DNA from: Stutzerimonas stutzeri
GTDB lineage: Bacteria > Pseudomonadota > Gammaproteobacteria > Pseudomonadales > Pseudomonadaceae
Reading direction: 5' to 3'
Assembly (NCBI RefSeq): GCF_024451105.1
Contig: NZ_JANGEY010000007.1
Location: forward strand, 1 to 64,000
DNA length: 64,000 nt
How positions within the stretch are numbered: position 1 is the stretch's first letter; each line of letters starts with the position of its first letter. Positions 1-8,391 of this stretch are shown here, one piece after another. The translations under genes and the position numbers were made by a program. Below the pieces are notes generated by a model. It did no database searches. It saw only the letters and a program-made list of their open reading frames with translations, and was not told the DNA's origin.

Positions 1-200
1 GCCGCCGCCGGTTCCTCCGCCGCTAGCTCGGCCGCGGCGGCGGCAGACAGCGGGCGCGGCCGCCGGGCCAGCGCCAGGGCCGCGGCGCCGGCCAGCGCCG
101 CCAGCAGCCCGTCGAGCAGCGCACCGCCGCGCACGGCGAGGGTCGCCGCCACCACCACGATCAGCAGCGCCAGCGCCGCGTCCACCTTCCTGCCCTGCAT
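1..200 (-). CDS. Small membrane protein, C-terminus outside window (partial)
   Basis: The frame opens with ATG at 198-200 and runs off the window edge, so at least 66 residues are coded. A purine-rich AAGGGGG lies a short distance upstream of the ATG, which supports this start. The visible part starts MQGRKVDAAL and contains two hydrophobic stretches rich in Ala, Leu and Val (about residues 8-18 and 24-42), then an Ala/Glu-rich tail. It lies 63 bases downstream of the last ABC ATPase gene on the same strand and may be the tail gene of that operon. I do not recognise the family and assign no function. Confidence 0.5.
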   Translation of the reverse strand, partial: MQGRKVDAALALLIVVVAATLAVRGGALLDGLLAALAGAAALALARRPRPLSAAAAAELAAEEPAA

Positions 201-263
201 GTGCCTGCCCCCTTGCGCAAGTCGACGCAGCGGCGACGCCCGGCACGGCGCCGCCGCCGTCCT

Positions 264-1013
264 TCACAGGCCGATGTGCTCCTGGAGCAGCTCCGGCTGT
301 TGCTTGAGCTCGGCGCTCGGCCCGTCGTAGACCACCCGGCCCTTGACCATGATCATGCTGCGGTCGGTCAGGTCGAGCAGCACGCCGACGTTCTTGTCGA
401 CCACCAGGGTGGCGATGCCGGTGTCCTTGACCGCGCGGATCACCTGCCAGATCTCCTTGCGGATCAAGGGCGCCAGGCCCTCGGTAGCCTCGTCGAGGAT
501 CATCAGTTCGGGGTTGGTCATCAGCGCGCGGCCGATGGCGACCATCTGCTGCTCGCCGCCGGAGAGGTTGCCGGTCAGGTGGCTGTAGCGCTCGGTGAGG
601 CGCGGGAAGGTCTCCAGCACCCGCTCCAGGGTCCAGTCGCGACGGCCGTCGACGCCGGGCCGCGCGGCCATCACCAGGCTCTCGCGCACGGTGAGGTTGG
701 GGAACATGCCGCGCCCCTCGGGGACGAAGCCGATGCCGCGGCGGATGATCTTGCAGGTCGGCTGGCCGGTCACCGGCTCGCCCTTGATGCGCACCTCGCC
801 GCGGCGCGGCGCGGTGAGGCCGAGGATCGAGCGGATGGTGGTGCTCTTGCCCATGCCGTTGCGGCCGAGCAGCGCCAGGGTCTCGCCCGGCGCGATCTGG
901 AAGTCGACGCCGTGCAGGATGTGGCTGTTGCCGTAGTAGGTGTGCAGGCCGCGGGCCTCGACCAGCGGGGTAGCCGCCTCGACGCGGGTGGCCATTGCCG
1001 TTGCTGCGCTCAT
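264..1013 (-). CDS. Branched-chain/aromatic-type ABC transporter ATPase (LivF family)
   Basis: This 249-residue ATPase is the second nucleotide-binding subunit of a hydrophobic amino-acid type importer. The Walker A motif reads GRNGMGKST near residue 50, the signature is LSGGEQQ, and Walker B is LMILDEAT. Length and motif order match LivF. Its ATG overlaps the stop of the upstream ATPase gene by one base (TGATG), so the two are translationally coupled. A longer frame runs further upstream, but it overlaps the LivG-type gene and was not used. Neighbouring aromatic catabolic genes suggest aromatic acids rather than leucine as the substrate, which is inference from context. Confidence 0.93.
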   Translation of the reverse strand: MSAATAMATRVEAATPLVEARGLHTYYGNSHILHGVDFQIAPGETLALLGRNGMGKSTTIRSILGLTAPRRGEVRIKGEPVTGQPTCKIIRRGIGFVPEGRGMFPNLTVRESLVMAARPGVDGRRDWTLERVLETFPRLTERYSHLTGNLSGGEQQMVAIGRALMTNPELMILDEATEGLAPLIRKEIWQVIRAVKDTGIATLVVDKNVGVLLDLTDRSMIMVKGRVVYDGPSAELKQQPELLQEHIGL

Positions 1014-1771
1014 CAGAAGTTCTCCTCGCCGTCGCCCAGATAGGCTTCCTGTACCGCCGGGTCGTTGCGCACCGCCTCCAGCGGGCCGCTGGCCAGCATC
1101 TGGCCGTTGACCATCACGGTGAGCTTGTGGGCGATGCTGAACACCGCGTCCATGTCGTGCTCGACCAGCACCAGCGAGTATTCCTTCGACAGCCGGGCGA
1201 GCAGCTCGACCACCCGGCTCGACTCGTCCTTGCCCATCCCGGCCATCGGCTCGTCGAGCAGCAGGAAGCTCGGCTCGGTGGCCAGCACCATGCCGATCTC
1301 CAGCTGGCGCTGCTCGCCGTAGCTCATGGTGCCGGCGATCACGTCGCGCTTGGCGGCCAGGCCGCACAGCTCCAGGCCCAGCTCGGCGCGCTCGCGCACC
1401 TGCGCGTAGCTCTCGCTGCGGCGGAAGAAGCGGAACGAGTTCTTCAGCCGCGACTGCGCCGCCAGCCAGCAGTTCTCCATGCAGGTGAAGGTCGGGAAGA
1501 TGTTGGTGCGCTGGAAGCTGCGGCCCATGCCCAGGTGCGAGATGCGCTGCGGCGGCGTGCCGGTGATGTCCTCGCCACGGAACAGGATCTGCCCGTCGCA
1601 GGGCGGCAGGTGGCCGGACAGCAGGTTGACCATGGTGCTCTTGCCGGCGCCGTTGGGGCCGATGATGGCGTGCACCTCGCGCTCGCCGACCTGCAGGTCG
1701 ACGGCGTTGACCGCGGTGAGACCGCCGAAGGTCTTGGTCAGCCCGCGGGTTTCCAGAATGATCGTGCTCAT
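1013..1771 (-). CDS. Branched-chain/aromatic-type ABC transporter ATPase (LivG family)
   Basis: This 252-residue nucleotide-binding subunit starts MSTIILETRG and carries Walker A GPNGAGKST near residues 40-48, the signature MSYGEQRQLEIG, and Walker B FLLLDEPMAGM. It energises import through the two permeases encoded just upstream. The extended region between Walker A and the signature is typical of LivG. A GAGGAG ribosome-binding site precedes the ATG, and the start overlaps the stop of the permease gene by four bases. Together with the LivF-type partner it forms the ATPase pair of a five-component importer. Confidence 0.94.
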   Translation of the reverse strand: MSTIILETRGLTKTFGGLTAVNAVDLQVGEREVHAIIGPNGAGKSTMVNLLSGHLPPCDGQILFRGEDITGTPPQRISHLGMGRSFQRTNIFPTFTCMENCWLAAQSRLKNSFRFFRRSESYAQVRERAELGLELCGLAAKRDVIAGTMSYGEQRQLEIGMVLATEPSFLLLDEPMAGMGKDESSRVVELLARLSKEYSLVLVEHDMDAVFSIAHKLTVMVNGQMLASGPLEAVRNDPAVQEAYLGDGEENF

Positions 1772-2799
1772 CGTGCCGTCTCCTCTTGCACCTTGCCGGC
1801 CGCGGCGGCGGCCTTGGCGTTCTGCGCCTTGCGCTCGCTCAGTTGCAGCAGCAGCCCGGCGATGCCGCGCGGCAGCAGCAGCACCATGCCGACCACCACC
1901 AGGCCCATCAGCAGCTCCCAGTGCGGGGTCAGCGCGGCGAAGCCGGCGTGCAGGCCCTCGAAGGCGAAGGCGCCGAGGATCGCGCCGAACAGGGTGCCCA
2001 TGCCGCCGAGGATGACCATCACCAGCACGTGGGCGGACAGCTCCCAGCCGACCTGGCTGGGGCTGACGAAGCCGTACTGGGTGGCCGAGAGCATGCCGGC
2101 GTAGCCGGCCAGGGTGCCGGCGATGACGAAGGCGGCGAGCTTGTAGTACAGCGGGTTGTAGCCCATGGCGCGGACCCGCGACTCGTTCTCGCGGATGCCC
2201 AGCAGCACCTGGCCGAAGGGCGCGCGCAGGAAGGTGCGCAGCAGCAGGAACACCCCGACCAGCGAGGCCAGCGCCACGTAGAACAGGGTCTGGCGGTTCT
2301 CCAGGTCGAGCAGCTGCACGCCGGCGATGCTCACCTCGGGCTTCATGAACAGGTAGGCGCCGTCCGAGCCGCCGGCGAACGCGGCGTCGTGGAACAGGTA
2401 GTAGAGCATCTGCGAGAAGGCGATGGTCGCCATGATGAAGAAGATCCCCGAGGTGCGGATGATCAAGAGGCCCATGACCAGCGCGGCCAGCGCGCTGATG
2501 CCCAGGCACAGCGGCAGGGCCAGCCAGATGCTGATCGCCTCGTACTCGGGCGCCAGCAGCACCAGGCTGTAGCCGGCGATGCCGAAGAACGCCGCCTGGG
2601 CCAGGCTGACCATGCCGCCGATGCCGACCAGGAGGTCGAGGCTCAGCGCGACGATGGCGAGGATCATGATGGTGGTGAGCTTCTGCAGGTAGAAGTCGTG
2701 CTGCTCGCCGGCCAGGGGGGCGCCGAGCAGCGGGTAGAGCGCCAGCAGCAGGGCGCCGAGCGCCAGCAGCAGGCGGATCGGGGTGGGCAGGATGCGCAT
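1768..2799 (-). CDS. Branched-chain/aromatic-type ABC transporter permease (LivM family)
   Basis: This is a 343-residue integral membrane permease of the LivM type with about nine or ten hydrophobic segments. The conserved block LSLDLLVGIGGMVSLAQAAF near residues 53-72 is characteristic of the family. The C-terminal tail is Ala/Lys/Glu rich and cytoplasmic-like. It pairs with the LivH-type permease encoded 15 bases upstream to form the transmembrane channel. GGAG precedes the ATG at the usual distance. The stop overlaps the start of the next ATPase gene (ATGA). Confidence 0.93.
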   Translation of the reverse strand: MRILPTPIRLLLALGALLLALYPLLGAPLAGEQHDFYLQKLTTIMILAIVALSLDLLVGIGGMVSLAQAAFFGIAGYSLVLLAPEYEAISIWLALPLCLGISALAALVMGLLIIRTSGIFFIMATIAFSQMLYYLFHDAAFAGGSDGAYLFMKPEVSIAGVQLLDLENRQTLFYVALASLVGVFLLLRTFLRAPFGQVLLGIRENESRVRAMGYNPLYYKLAAFVIAGTLAGYAGMLSATQYGFVSPSQVGWELSAHVLVMVILGGMGTLFGAILGAFAFEGLHAGFAALTPHWELLMGLVVVGMVLLLPRGIAGLLLQLSERKAQNAKAAAAAGKVQEETAR

Positions 2800-2814
2800 G
2801 TCGAAGCTCTCCAG

Positions 2815-3675
2815 TCAGGCGAACAGGCCGCGGGGTTTGCACAGCAGCACGGCGGCCATCAGCACGTAGACCGCCATGCCGGCGAAGTCCGGCACCAGCA
2901 CCGCGCCCCAGGTGGCGGTCAGGCCGACCAGCAGGGCGCCGAGGAAGGCACCGCGGATCGAGCCGAGGCCGCCGATCACCACCACCACGAAGGCGATGAT
3001 CAGCACCTGGTTGCCCATCCCCGGGTACACCGAGGACAAGGGCGCGGCGATCATCCCGGCGAAGGCGGTCAGCGCCGCGCCGGCGGCGAACACCAGGGTG
3101 TAGATGCGGCGGATGTCGATGCCCAGGCCCTGGACCATCTCGCGGTTGCTGGCGCCGCCGCGGATGATCATGCCCAGGCGGGTGCGCTGCAGGATCAGGT
3201 ACATGGCCAGGGCGATCAGCGCGCAGACCGCCGAGACGAACAGCCGGTACACCGGGTAGTCGAGGGTCTCGGTGAGGGCGATCGAGCCGGCGAGGAACGC
3301 CGGGATCGCCACGCTGTGCACGTCGTTGCCCCAGAGGATGCTCTGCAGGGCGTCGAACACCAGGATCAGGCCGAAGGTCAGCAGCACCTGGTCGAGGTGG
3401 TTGCGCTTGTACAGCGCCTGCATCAGGAAGCGCTCGATCAGCACGCCGATGCCGACCGCCAGCGGAATCGCCAGCAGGATGGCGAGGAACAGCTGGCCGA
3501 CCAGCGAGGTCAGCCACCAGGCCAGGTAGGCGCCGACCATGTACAGCGCGCCGTGGGCCAGGTTGATGATGTGCATGATGCCGAAGATCAGCGTCAGGCC
3601 GCTGGCGATCAGGAACAGCAGCAGGCCGTACTGCAGACCGTTCATGGTCTGGATGAGGATGTTGGCGAAATCCAT
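2815..3675 (-). CDS. Branched-chain/aromatic-type ABC transporter permease (LivH family)
   Basis: This 286-residue inner-membrane permease is of the LivH type. The conserved region LTLIFGIMHIINLAHGALYM lies near the N-terminus and RTRLGMIIRGGASN near the middle. The start chosen is the ATG giving MDFANILIQT, because GGATAGG lies just upstream and LivH proteins begin this way. An ATG 24 bases further upstream would add MHRVDRYP, which has no family support. It is the first membrane subunit after the binding-protein gene, separated from it by a stretch containing a GC-rich hairpin. Confidence 0.92.
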   Translation of the reverse strand: MDFANILIQTMNGLQYGLLLFLIASGLTLIFGIMHIINLAHGALYMVGAYLAWWLTSLVGQLFLAILLAIPLAVGIGVLIERFLMQALYKRNHLDQVLLTFGLILVFDALQSILWGNDVHSVAIPAFLAGSIALTETLDYPVYRLFVSAVCALIALAMYLILQRTRLGMIIRGGASNREMVQGLGIDIRRIYTLVFAAGAALTAFAGMIAAPLSSVYPGMGNQVLIIAFVVVVIGGLGSIRGAFLGALLVGLTATWGAVLVPDFAGMAVYVLMAAVLLCKPRGLFA

Positions 3676-3708
3676 GGGATACCTATCCACGCGATGCAAT
3701 GCGGGAGG

Positions 3709-3752
3709 CCCGGACGCCGGCGGCCAGGGGACAGGAGCCGCCGGCGCCCGGG
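3709..3752 (-). other. GC-rich intercistronic hairpin between binding-protein and permease genes
   Basis: Two 16-base arms (3709-3724 and 3737-3752) are complementary with one mismatch, separated by 12 bases. No T-run follows on the minus strand, so this is not a classical terminator. Hairpins in this position often protect the upstream binding-protein mRNA or reduce read-through into the permease genes. That role is inferred from position only. Confidence 0.5.
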
Positions 3753-3798
3753 GGCGAACAACAGTGCGGGAGCGGCCGTCGCCCGCCGCACTGCCCGG

Positions 3799-5025
3799 TC
3801 AGCGGGTCGTGGCGACCTGCTCCAGCTTGCAGCCCGGCGCCGGGTCGCTGAGCTTGGCGCTGGCCACCTCGACCACCACGTTGGCGCCGTTGCGCACCTC
3901 GCGCAGGTAGATGTCCTGCACCGGGTTGTGCGCCTTGGAGAAGGTCCACTCGCCGCGCGGGCTGGCGATGCGCGCGTTCTCCATGGCCTGGATCCAGGCG
4001 GCGCGGTCCTTGGTGTTGCCGCCCACCGCGGCGAGCGACTGGGCGAGCAGCAGGCCGGTGTCGTAGCCCTGCACCGCATAGAGATCCGCCTCCTTGCCGA
4101 ACTTCTGCTGGTAGTCGCTGCGGAACCTGACGTTCTGCTCGGTTTCCAGCGAGTCGGCGTAGTGCAGGGTGGTCAGCAGGCCTTCGGCGGCCTGGCCCTG
4201 GGCGGTGAGAGTGCCCTCGGTGAGGAAGCCCGAGCCGAGCAGCGGGATCTTGCCCTTGAGGCCGGCCGCGGCGTAGTCCTGGACGAACTTGGCGGCGCCG
4301 CCGCCGGCGAAGAACACGAACACCGCATCGGGCTTGAGCGCGGCGATCTCGGTCAGCTGCGACTGGAACTCGACTTCCGGGAACGGCAGGTAGATCTCCT
4401 TGGTGATCTTGCCGCCGGCCTGCTGGAAGCCTTCCTTGAAACCGTCCACCGACTCGGTGCCGAAGCCGTAGCGCCAGGCCACGGTGACGATGTTCTTGTA
4501 GCCCTTGTCGGCGGCGATCTTGCCCATCGGGTAGGCGGTCTGCCAGGAGGTGAACGAGGTGCGGAAGATGTTCGCCGCGCACAGCGGGCCGGTGGCGGCG
4601 TTGAAACCGGCGTTGGGGATGATCAGCGGCACGCCGGTCTCGCGGGCGACCTTGACCGCGGCCATGCCGACGCCCGAGTGCACCGGGCCGACCACCACGT
4701 CGACCTTGGCGCCGGACACCAGCTTCTGCATGTTCTGCACCGCCTTGCCCGGGTCGGCCTCGCTGTCGACCACCACGAACTCGACCTCGCGGCCGCCGAG
4801 CTTGCCGCCCTGCTGCTCGATGGCCAGCCGGAGACCGTTGTTGGTGGCTTCGCCGAGGGCCGCGAAGGTGCCGGTGAAGGGCAGCAGGATGCCGACCTTG
4901 ACCGGCTCGGCGGCCTGCGCCGAGAAGGTCACGCCGGCGCTCAGGGCCATGGCCAGGGCACTGACGCTGAACAGCTTGCGCGGGGAGTTTGCGCGGATCG
5001 GAAATGCTTTCTTGTTGTTGTGCAT
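3799..5025 (-). CDS. Periplasmic substrate-binding protein of the ABC importer, probably for aromatic acids
   Basis: This 408-residue protein belongs to the type I periplasmic binding fold of the branched-chain amino acid/aromatic acid family. A basic start (MHNNKKAFPIRANSPRK) and a hydrophobic stretch end at a probable signal cleavage site near residue 38-39 (SAQAAEPVKV). The mature part begins VKVGILLPFTG, typical of this fold, and contains the conserved GPVHSGVG and PNAGFNAATG blocks. It is the first gene of the operon and should determine specificity. Its placement next to an OprD porin and the ben genes suggests benzoate-like ligands, but leucine-type or urea-type ligands are not excluded by sequence. 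Codons 2-5 contain an AACAACAA motif. Confidence 0.9.
   Translation of the reverse strand: MHNNKKAFPIRANSPRKLFSVSALAMALSAGVTFSAQAAEPVKVGILLPFTGTFAALGEATNNGLRLAIEQQGGKLGGREVEFVVVDSEADPGKAVQNMQKLVSGAKVDVVVGPVHSGVGMAAVKVARETGVPLIIPNAGFNAATGPLCAANIFRTSFTSWQTAYPMGKIAADKGYKNIVTVAWRYGFGTESVDGFKEGFQQAGGKITKEIYLPFPEVEFQSQLTEIAALKPDAVFVFFAGGGAAKFVQDYAAAGLKGKIPLLGSGFLTEGTLTAQGQAAEGLLTTLHYADSLETEQNVRFRSDYQQKFGKEADLYAVQGYDTGLLLAQSLAAVGGNTKDRAAWIQAMENARIASPRGEWTFSKAHNPVQDIYLREVRNGANVVVEVASAKLSDPAPGCKLEQVATTR
5012..5019 (-). promoter_or_regulatory. Possible Crc/Hfq catabolite-repression motif at the binding-protein start
   Basis: On the minus strand the start codon is followed by CACAACAACAAG, which contains AACAACAA. 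This matches the A-rich AAnAAnAA motif at which Hfq and Crc block translation of catabolic mRNAs in Pseudomonas. The motif overlaps the initiation region. Binding is inferred. Confidence 0.45.
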
Positions 5026-5212
5026 TGCGTTCTCCAGAACCAGACAGATGACGGTGGATGCAACCGGCTCGAAACCGGCGAATATTGCTTTGGCCTGCTC
5101 GCTACTCCCTGAAGTTCCTGGCCGGACAACTTCCTGCAGATGTAAGAATGCCTCCCTGGCAACTTCGGCAACGGACCGAATCAGGTATTTGGCAGGACAT
5201 TTGATCCGTGGC

Positions 5213-5238
5213 TTAAAAAGGCCCGCCTTGCGGCGGGC
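5213..5238 (-). terminator. Rho-independent terminator after the OprD-family porin gene
   Basis: On the minus strand a 7-bp stem (GCCCGCC, loop GCAA, GGCGGGC) is followed by CTTTTT. It lies about 40 bases past the porin stop and upstream of the ABC operon, so the two transcription units are probably separate. Confidence 0.8.
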
Positions 5239-5279
5239 AAGCCCCGTAAAACTCGCTATTGCGCGTTACTGAACGACGA

Positions 5280-6545
5280 TCAGAACAGTGCCAGGTTGTA
5301 GCTGACGATCAGACGGTTCTCGTCGATGCTGGCGCGGTAGTTGGAGCGGGCGACCACGTTGCGCACGCGCACGCTGACGTTCTTCAGCGGGCCGCTCTGC
5401 ACGGTGTAGCCGAGGTCCAGGTCGCGCTCCCAGTCCTTGCCTTCCTCGGCGGTGCCGGTGTCGACGTTGTCGCCCTTCACGTAGCGCACGGTGCTGACCA
5501 GGCCGGGGATGCCGAGGGCGGCGAAGTCGTAGTCGTAGCGCACCTGCCAGGAGCGTTCGTCGGTGGAGGCGAAGTCGAAGGTCGGCAGCTCGTTGGCCAG
5601 CGGCGTCACGTTGCCGAAGATGCGCACCATGCCGTCGTCGCCGGAGAGGTTCTGGTAGCCGACCTGGAAGGTGTGGCCGCCACGCCTGGCCGACAGCATG
5701 CCGTAGAAGGTCTGGTTGTCGATGGCGCCGGCCAGCCGGTCGCCGTCCTCGCTGGAGTCGAAGTAGCCGAGGTTGGCGCCGAGGGTCCAGGCGCCCAGCG
5801 GTTCGCTGTGCTTGAGGCTGAAGAAACGCTGGTGGTAGACGTCCTCCAGCTGCGCGTACCAGGCGCCGACGCTGCTGCGGTTGTCGTTGAAGGCGTAGTC
5901 GGCGCCGGCGTAGTTGAAGCGGTCGCTGGTCACCGCCAGCACCGCGCGGCGGCCGATCCACGGCGACATCTCGTCGTCGCCGGCCTCGTCGCGGTGGCTC
6001 ATCGCGCGCAGCTGGCCGCCCTGCAGGGTCAGCCCGGCGATCTCCTGGGAGACGATGCTGGCGCCGGTGTAGGACGGCGGCAGCAGGCGGATGTCGGAGA
6101 ACACCAGCACCGGCAGGTTGGGCTGCAGTTCGCCGACCTTCAGCTCGGTCTTCGACAGGCGCAGCTTGGCGGCCACGCCCAGGCGGCTGTACTCGTCGGC
6201 CGGCTCGCCGTCCTGCTGGCGCGGCATCAGGCCGGTGCCCTTGGCGCCGGCACGGTCCGCGCTGCCGTCGAGCTTGATGCCGAGCAGGCCGATGGCGTCG
6301 ACGCCGAAGCCGACCGGGCCCTCGGTGTAGCCGGACTTGTAGTTGAGGATGAAGCCCTGCGCCCACTCCTCCTGCTTGGACTGGGCGGCGGCGGGCACGT
6401 CGCGGAAATCGCGGCTGAAGTAGTAGTTGCGCGCCGTCAGGGTCGCGGTGGAGTCCTCGACGAAGCCGCCCGCCGTGGCCAGGGTCGGCAGGGCCAGGCC
6501 GCTGCAGGCCAGCGCCAGGAGGGTAAGTTCTGCTTTCTTTTTCAT
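5280..6545 (-). CDS. OprD-family outer-membrane porin (BenF-like position)
   Basis: This 421-residue protein is an outer-membrane substrate-specific channel of the OprD/OpdK family. The start [10 protein letters not shown] is chosen over an upstream frame because a normal signal peptide follows (cleavage near ATAGGFVED) and GAG lies upstream. The mature part begins with [18 protein letters not shown], the family's N-terminal signature, and has the family motif [20 protein letters not shown]. The chain ends in a terminal Phe (SYNLALF), as beta-barrel proteins do. It lies between the ABC importer and the BenK-type transporter, so uptake of benzoate or a related acid is the likely role. Confidence 0.92.
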   Translation of the reverse strand: MKKKAELTLLALACSGLALPTLATAGGFVEDSTATLTARNYYFSRDFRDVPAAAQSKQEEWAQGFILNYKSGYTEGPVGFGVDAIGLLGIKLDGSADRAGAKGTGLMPRQQDGEPADEYSRLGVAAKLRLSKTELKVGELQPNLPVLVFSDIRLLPPSYTGASIVSQEIAGLTLQGGQLRAMSHRDEAGDDEMSPWIGRRAVLAVTSDRFNYAGADYAFNDNRSSVGAWYAQLEDVYHQRFFSLKHSEPLGAWTLGANLGYFDSSEDGDRLAGAIDNQTFYGMLSARRGGHTFQVGYQNLSGDDGMVRIFGNVTPLANELPTFDFASTDERSWQVRYDYDFAALGIPGLVSTVRYVKGDNVDTGTAEEGKDWERDLDLGYTVQSGPLKNVSVRVRNVVARSNYRASIDENRLIVSYNLALF

Positions 6546-6981
6546 GTGTTCACTCTTTTTATTATTGGGCTTTTTATTACTTAAAAGCACCGCCGCCACA
6601 GGACGACCGGCCAGACGATGCCCCTTCGGCGCAATACCGAAATGGCGCTATTCAACCACTCAATGCATCGAAATCTCGCGAACCGCGGCCATTGCGCCAC
6701 CTGACGGAGATTGCGCAACAGCTCCCGAGCTATCTTCTATCTTTTCCCGCGGAAAACAATATCGCCAGGACTTATGTGTGCGCTGATCGCACACTCGACG
6801 CCAGCGGAAGAACATTGGGCAAACAAGCGAAAACCCGGAATACCGGCAGCAGGAATCCCTTCCGGACAATTGGAAGATCACCGGAAAGCATTCCCCTGCA
6901 TATATCCCGAGCGGCACCCTGGACTGCCGCCAGACCGGCAGGTCGCCGGGCAGCGCGGGGTGCGCCACCCGGCACTGCCGG
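6546..6981. other. 436-base non-coding stretch between the porin gene and benK
   Basis: No convincing gene is seen here. The stretch is locally less GC-rich than its surroundings and should hold the promoter of the porin gene. It contains a perfect 7-bp dyad, GTGTGCG-CTGAT-CGCACAC, at 6776-6794, about 230 bases upstream of the porin start. This resembles an operator for a dimeric regulator, but no regulator can be named from it. Confidence 0.45.
6559..6566 (-). promoter_or_regulatory. Possible Crc/Hfq motif ahead of the porin gene
   Basis: The mRNA leader reads AATAATAAAAAGAG about 15 bases before the porin ATG. AATAATAA fits the AAnAAnAA motif bound by Hfq-Crc and lies against the ribosome-binding site. 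The inference is supported by similar motifs at the benK, benA and hutU starts. Confidence 0.45.
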
Positions 6982-8317
6982 TCAGACGGCCGGATCGGCC
7001 AGGCGCGCGGCCGCCGGTTCGCGGTCGCTGAGGGAGAACACCAGCATGGCGATGGCGGCGATCGCGCCGGGGATGGCGAAGGCCATGAAGTTGAGCTGCA
7101 GCGGCAGGTTGATGCCGAGCAGGGCGCCGCCGAGCAGCGGGCCGACGATGGCGCCGTTGCGGCCGATGCCGGAGGCCCAGCCGAGGCCGGTGGAGCGGAT
7201 CGACAGGCCGTAGAACTGCGCGGCGCAGGCGTACAGCAGGATCTGCGTGCCGATGGTGGTGGCGCCGGCCACGGCGATCAGCCCGTAGAGCACCGGCATC
7301 GGGCTGTTGAAGCCGAGCAGGCTGATCGACAGCGAGGCGATGACGAAAAACACCACCAGCACCCGCGGCAGGTTCATGCGGTCGCCCAGCCAGCCACCGA
7401 ACACCGCGCCGAACACCGAGCCGAGGTTGAGCGCGACCAGGAACGACAGGCTCGAACCCAGGGCTGTAGCCGGCGTTGGCCATCAGCTTGGGCAGCCAGG
7501 AGCTGAGCGCGTAGACCATCAGCAGGCAGCAGAAGAACGCGGTCCAGATCGACAGGGTGCGCACCGCGCGACCGTCGCGGAACAGTTCGAGCACCGAGGC
7601 GGCCTTGCCCTTGACGTCGGCCACGTGCAGCTCGGCGTCGGCGGCGAGGTCGCGTTGCGGGTCGACTCGCCGGAGCAGCGCGCGGGCCTGCTCGCTGCGG
7701 CCCTGGCGGACCAGGAAGCCGACCGACTCGGGCAGCAGGTACATGATCACCGGCAGCAGCAGCAGCGGCACGCCGGCGGCGAAGAACATCGCCTCCCAGC
7801 CGAAGCGCGGCAGCATGTAGATGCCCAGGCTGGCGGAGAGCAACCCGCCCAGCGCGTAGCCGCTGAACATGATCGCCACCAGGGTGCTGCGCAGGCGCTT
7901 GGGCGCGTACTCGTTCATCAGCGCCACCACGTTGGGCATCAGCCCGCCGCAGCCGAGGCCGGCGACGAAGCGCAGGATGCCGAACTCGGTCGGGCTGCTG
8001 GCGAAGCCGTTGATCACGGTGGCGGTGCTGAACAGCACGAAGCAGATGGCGATGCCCTTCTTGCGGCCGATCTTGTCGGCCAGGGTGCCGAAGCCGAGGG
8101 CGCCGAACATCATGCCGAACAGCGCGTAGCTGCCCAGCGCGCCGGCCTCCAGCGGGGTCAGGCCCCACTCCTTCATCAGCACCGGCAGGACCACGCCGTA
8201 GATGAACAGGTCGTAGCCGTCGAAGATCAGCAGCAGGGCGCACAGGCACATCACCATCCAGTGGAAGCGGGTGAAGGGCGCGTTGTCGATGATGTCGTGG
8301 ACGTCGATCTTTTTCAT
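6982..8317 (-). pseudogene. benK: BenK-type aromatic-acid:H+ symporter (MFS) with a single-base frameshift
   Basis: The 5' part (start MKKIDVHDIIDNAPFTRFHW) is a typical aromatic acid:H+ symporter of the PcaK/BenK group, with DGYDLFIYG in helix 1 and GTLADKIGRKKG after helix 2. After GYS at about 7464 the frame breaks. The expected LGSSLSF continues only in another frame, through FGGWLGDRMN to the stop at 6982. One extra C on the coding strand, in the GGG at 7461-7463 of the plus strand, accounts for this. Without it the product would be 444 residues, normal for the family. It follows benD and precedes the porin gene. It is either a recent inactivating mutation or a sequencing error in a short homopolymer. 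Confidence 0.88.
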
Positions 8318-8327
8318 GGCTTTTCTC

Positions 8328-8335
8328 TTGTTGTT
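8328..8335 (-). promoter_or_regulatory. Possible Crc/Hfq motif ahead of benK
   Basis: The leader contains AATAACAACAAGAG just upstream of the GAGAAAAG ribosome-binding site of benK. AACAACAA matches the Hfq-Crc A-rich motif. Inferred from sequence and from known Crc control of benzoate genes in Pseudomonas. Confidence 0.45.
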
Positions 8336-8350
8336 ATTTGCAGCACGGAA

Positions 8351-8379
8351 AACACCCGTCGCGGCTGGCCGCGGCGGGT
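8351..8379 (-). terminator. Hairpin with short T-run between benD and benK
   Basis: Arms 8354-8364 and 8369-8379 form an 11-bp GC-rich stem with one mismatch or wobble, and GTTTT follows on the minus strand. It could terminate part of the benABCD transcript or act as a processing site before benK. The T-run is short, so termination would be partial. Confidence 0.5.
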
Positions 8380-8391
8380 CGGGGATCGGGA

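Noticed and set aside
1786-5112. Very long open frame of over 1100 codons on the plus strand
   Set aside because: It lies opposite four clear ABC transporter genes and is His/Gln/Asp rich, as expected for an antisense frame in high-GC DNA. No domain is visible.
6660-6968. Possible small gene of 102 codons between the porin and benK
   Set aside because: No ribosome-binding site, no family resemblance, mixed composition; the region better fits a promoter gap.
7374-8249. 291-codon minus-strand frame overlapping benK
   Set aside because: It is a shifted frame of the BenK-type gene; the true frames are the two that carry MFS motifs, joined at 7461-7463.
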